Origin: JOPF133 sp052144935
Lineage (GTDB): Bacteria; Acidobacteriota; Terriglobia; Bryobacterales; Bryobacteraceae
Direction of reading: 5' to 3'
NCBI GenBank assembly: GCA_052144935.1
Contig: JBKQPR010000263.1
Span: 1 to 49,816, forward strand
Length of the DNA stretch: 49,816 bases
Shown: positions 49,099-49,816 of the stretch, piece after piece
Layout: every line of letters starts with the position of its first letter
Position numbering within the stretch: position 1 is the stretch's first letter
Notes under the pieces: generated by a model
The model's input: the letters and a program-made list of their open reading frames with translations, nothing else
Database searches by the model: none
Told to the model about the DNA's origin: nothing
Program-made: the position numbers and the translations under genes

Positions 49099-49242
49099 GG
49101 AAGGCGCCGCAGAAAGCGTTATTTGGCGCCGGGGAGGGTAGGAAACGGCCGGGCCAGTTCGGCGAAGTCGCATACGCCAGAGCCATCCCGCCCGCCGTCC
49201 AAGCTCCGAAGCCGGCAGGCGCCCGCGGAGCTATTTGGTCCC

Positions 49243-49696
49243 CTACTGCCTGGGTCTAAGCCGCAGAAGCAATTCCAAGTCGTTCATGACGCTAATGCGA
49301 TGGGCGCGGCAGAATGCAATCACATCTGGCTGAAATAGGTCCCGATCACGGGTGCAGAGCACGTCCGCCCGGCCGTCCACCGCTGTATATACCACTGGGT
49401 CATCGTCCGGATCGGAAAGGACCACCGGCTTCTTAACGACCACGTCAACCAGCGAGGAGATCCGGCGGAGATAATCGACGTGCTCTTCGATTTCCCGATC
49501 GCTATCGCTCAGGTTCCCGATCGCTCAGGCCATGGCGAGCCAGCAGTCGTGGATATCTGAGTACTCTCGCGGTCTCGTCCAGGAGAAAGGCGGAAATGAG
49601 CAGTTCGTGCTCGCCATCCAGGATGGCCATCAAGACCTGGCGGGCGGGACCGGTCGACTTGGCGTTGGCTCTGACCAGCACGCCGGTGTCTAGCCC
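49243..49696 (-). pseudogene. Broken PIN-domain toxin gene
   Basis: On the minus strand one frame begins KVGLDTGVLVRANAKSTGPA and AFLLDETARVLRYPRLLARH, a PIN-domain N-terminal half with its first Asp and Glu, but reaches a stop near 49509. The C-terminal half continues in another frame: SDREIEEHVDYLRRISS, then VLSDPDDDPVVYTAVDGRAD, TRDRDLFQPDVIAF. At the break GCGATCGGGAA occurs twice within about 25 nt (about 49491-49518), so a small duplication probably caused the frameshift. No start codon is found in frame before KVGLDT. The open part 49243-49443 alone would not make a working nuclease. Confidence 0.7.
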
Positions 49697-49816
49697 GACT
49701 TTCGCAAAAGTGGGGTGGCCCGGCGCCGGCCTAGGGCTTCCGAAGGCCCGTCAAACAAGGGTTTCGCTCCAATCGAAAGTCGCCTAATTCATAGATGAAA
49801 TAATATCGAATACGAC

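Noticed and set aside
47305..49173. 622-codon ORF on -
   Set aside because: Antisense to the DUF1501 gene and the PSD1 3' end; compositional artefact.

Overview
The window looks like chromosomal DNA of an acidobacterium of the Solibacter/Bryobacter type. This is inferred from gene content and GC-rich codon use, not from a marker gene. The signs are a large Oar-type TonB-dependent receptor with an N-terminal carboxypeptidase-regulatory-like domain, two PSD1 cytochrome (DUF1549/DUF1553) plus DUF1501 gene pairs, an orphan MacB/FtsX-type permease remnant, UnbV/ASPIC and TPR fragments, a beta-propeller histidine kinase, and many carbohydrate-active enzymes. I see no plasmid, phage, insertion-sequence or CRISPR features.

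Layout. Positions 1-6053: promoter, TonB receptor, enolase-superfamily enzyme and bicupin protein, all on +. 6054-6686: remnant of a PSD1 gene and an inverted-repeat element. 6687-15310: a GH5-like glycosidase (+), then on - a GH35 beta-galactosidase and a translationally coupled beta-propeller kinase/LuxR-type regulator pair. 15075-19260: a scarred phosphonate-catabolism locus (truncated phosphonoacetate-hydrolase-like gene fused to an UnbV fragment, HpnZ-type dehydrogenase, PhnX), then a structured repeat. 19271-24067: inositol-phosphatase-like gene, fragments of an ABC permease and a Ser/Thr kinase, an esterase, a VIT-family transporter and tRNA-Pro(UGG). 24391-29093: dnaB, a frameshifted DUF1801 gene, two unknown genes, a MidA-type methyltransferase, a 20-residue lysine-rich peptide gene with complete expression signals, and a repeat-rich element. 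29094-32813: ECF sigma factor with RskA-type anti-sigma, FAH-family hydrolase, AAA+ ATPase with a small Cys-containing partner. 32850-36220: minisatellite-like GC tract, GT39-like membrane protein, MBL-fold protein. 36724-38809: MFS remnant and a GH120 beta-xylosidase. 39164-49098: two divergent PSD1/DUF1501 operons separated by a duplicated antitoxin/PIN module. The window ends in a broken PIN gene.

How it fits together: receptor, MR-type dehydratase, cupin, GH5-like, GH35 and GH120 enzymes suggest use of plant or microbial polysaccharides and sugar acids, possibly sensed by the propeller kinase. PSD1/DUF1501 pairs are usual in polysaccharide-degrading Planctomycetes and Acidobacteria, but their biochemistry is unknown. 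Decay is common: at least eight gene remnants or broken genes lie at or near junctions with dispersed inverted repeats.

A recurring signal is a TANNNT hexamer 5-12 nt before start codons that lack a Shine-Dalgarno sequence (at least ten genes). This suggests many leaderless or nearly leaderless mRNAs. The most unusual single locus is the peptide gene at 28333-28395: consensus-like promoter, 5' hairpin, good ribosome-binding site and intrinsic terminator around an ORF of only 20 codons.
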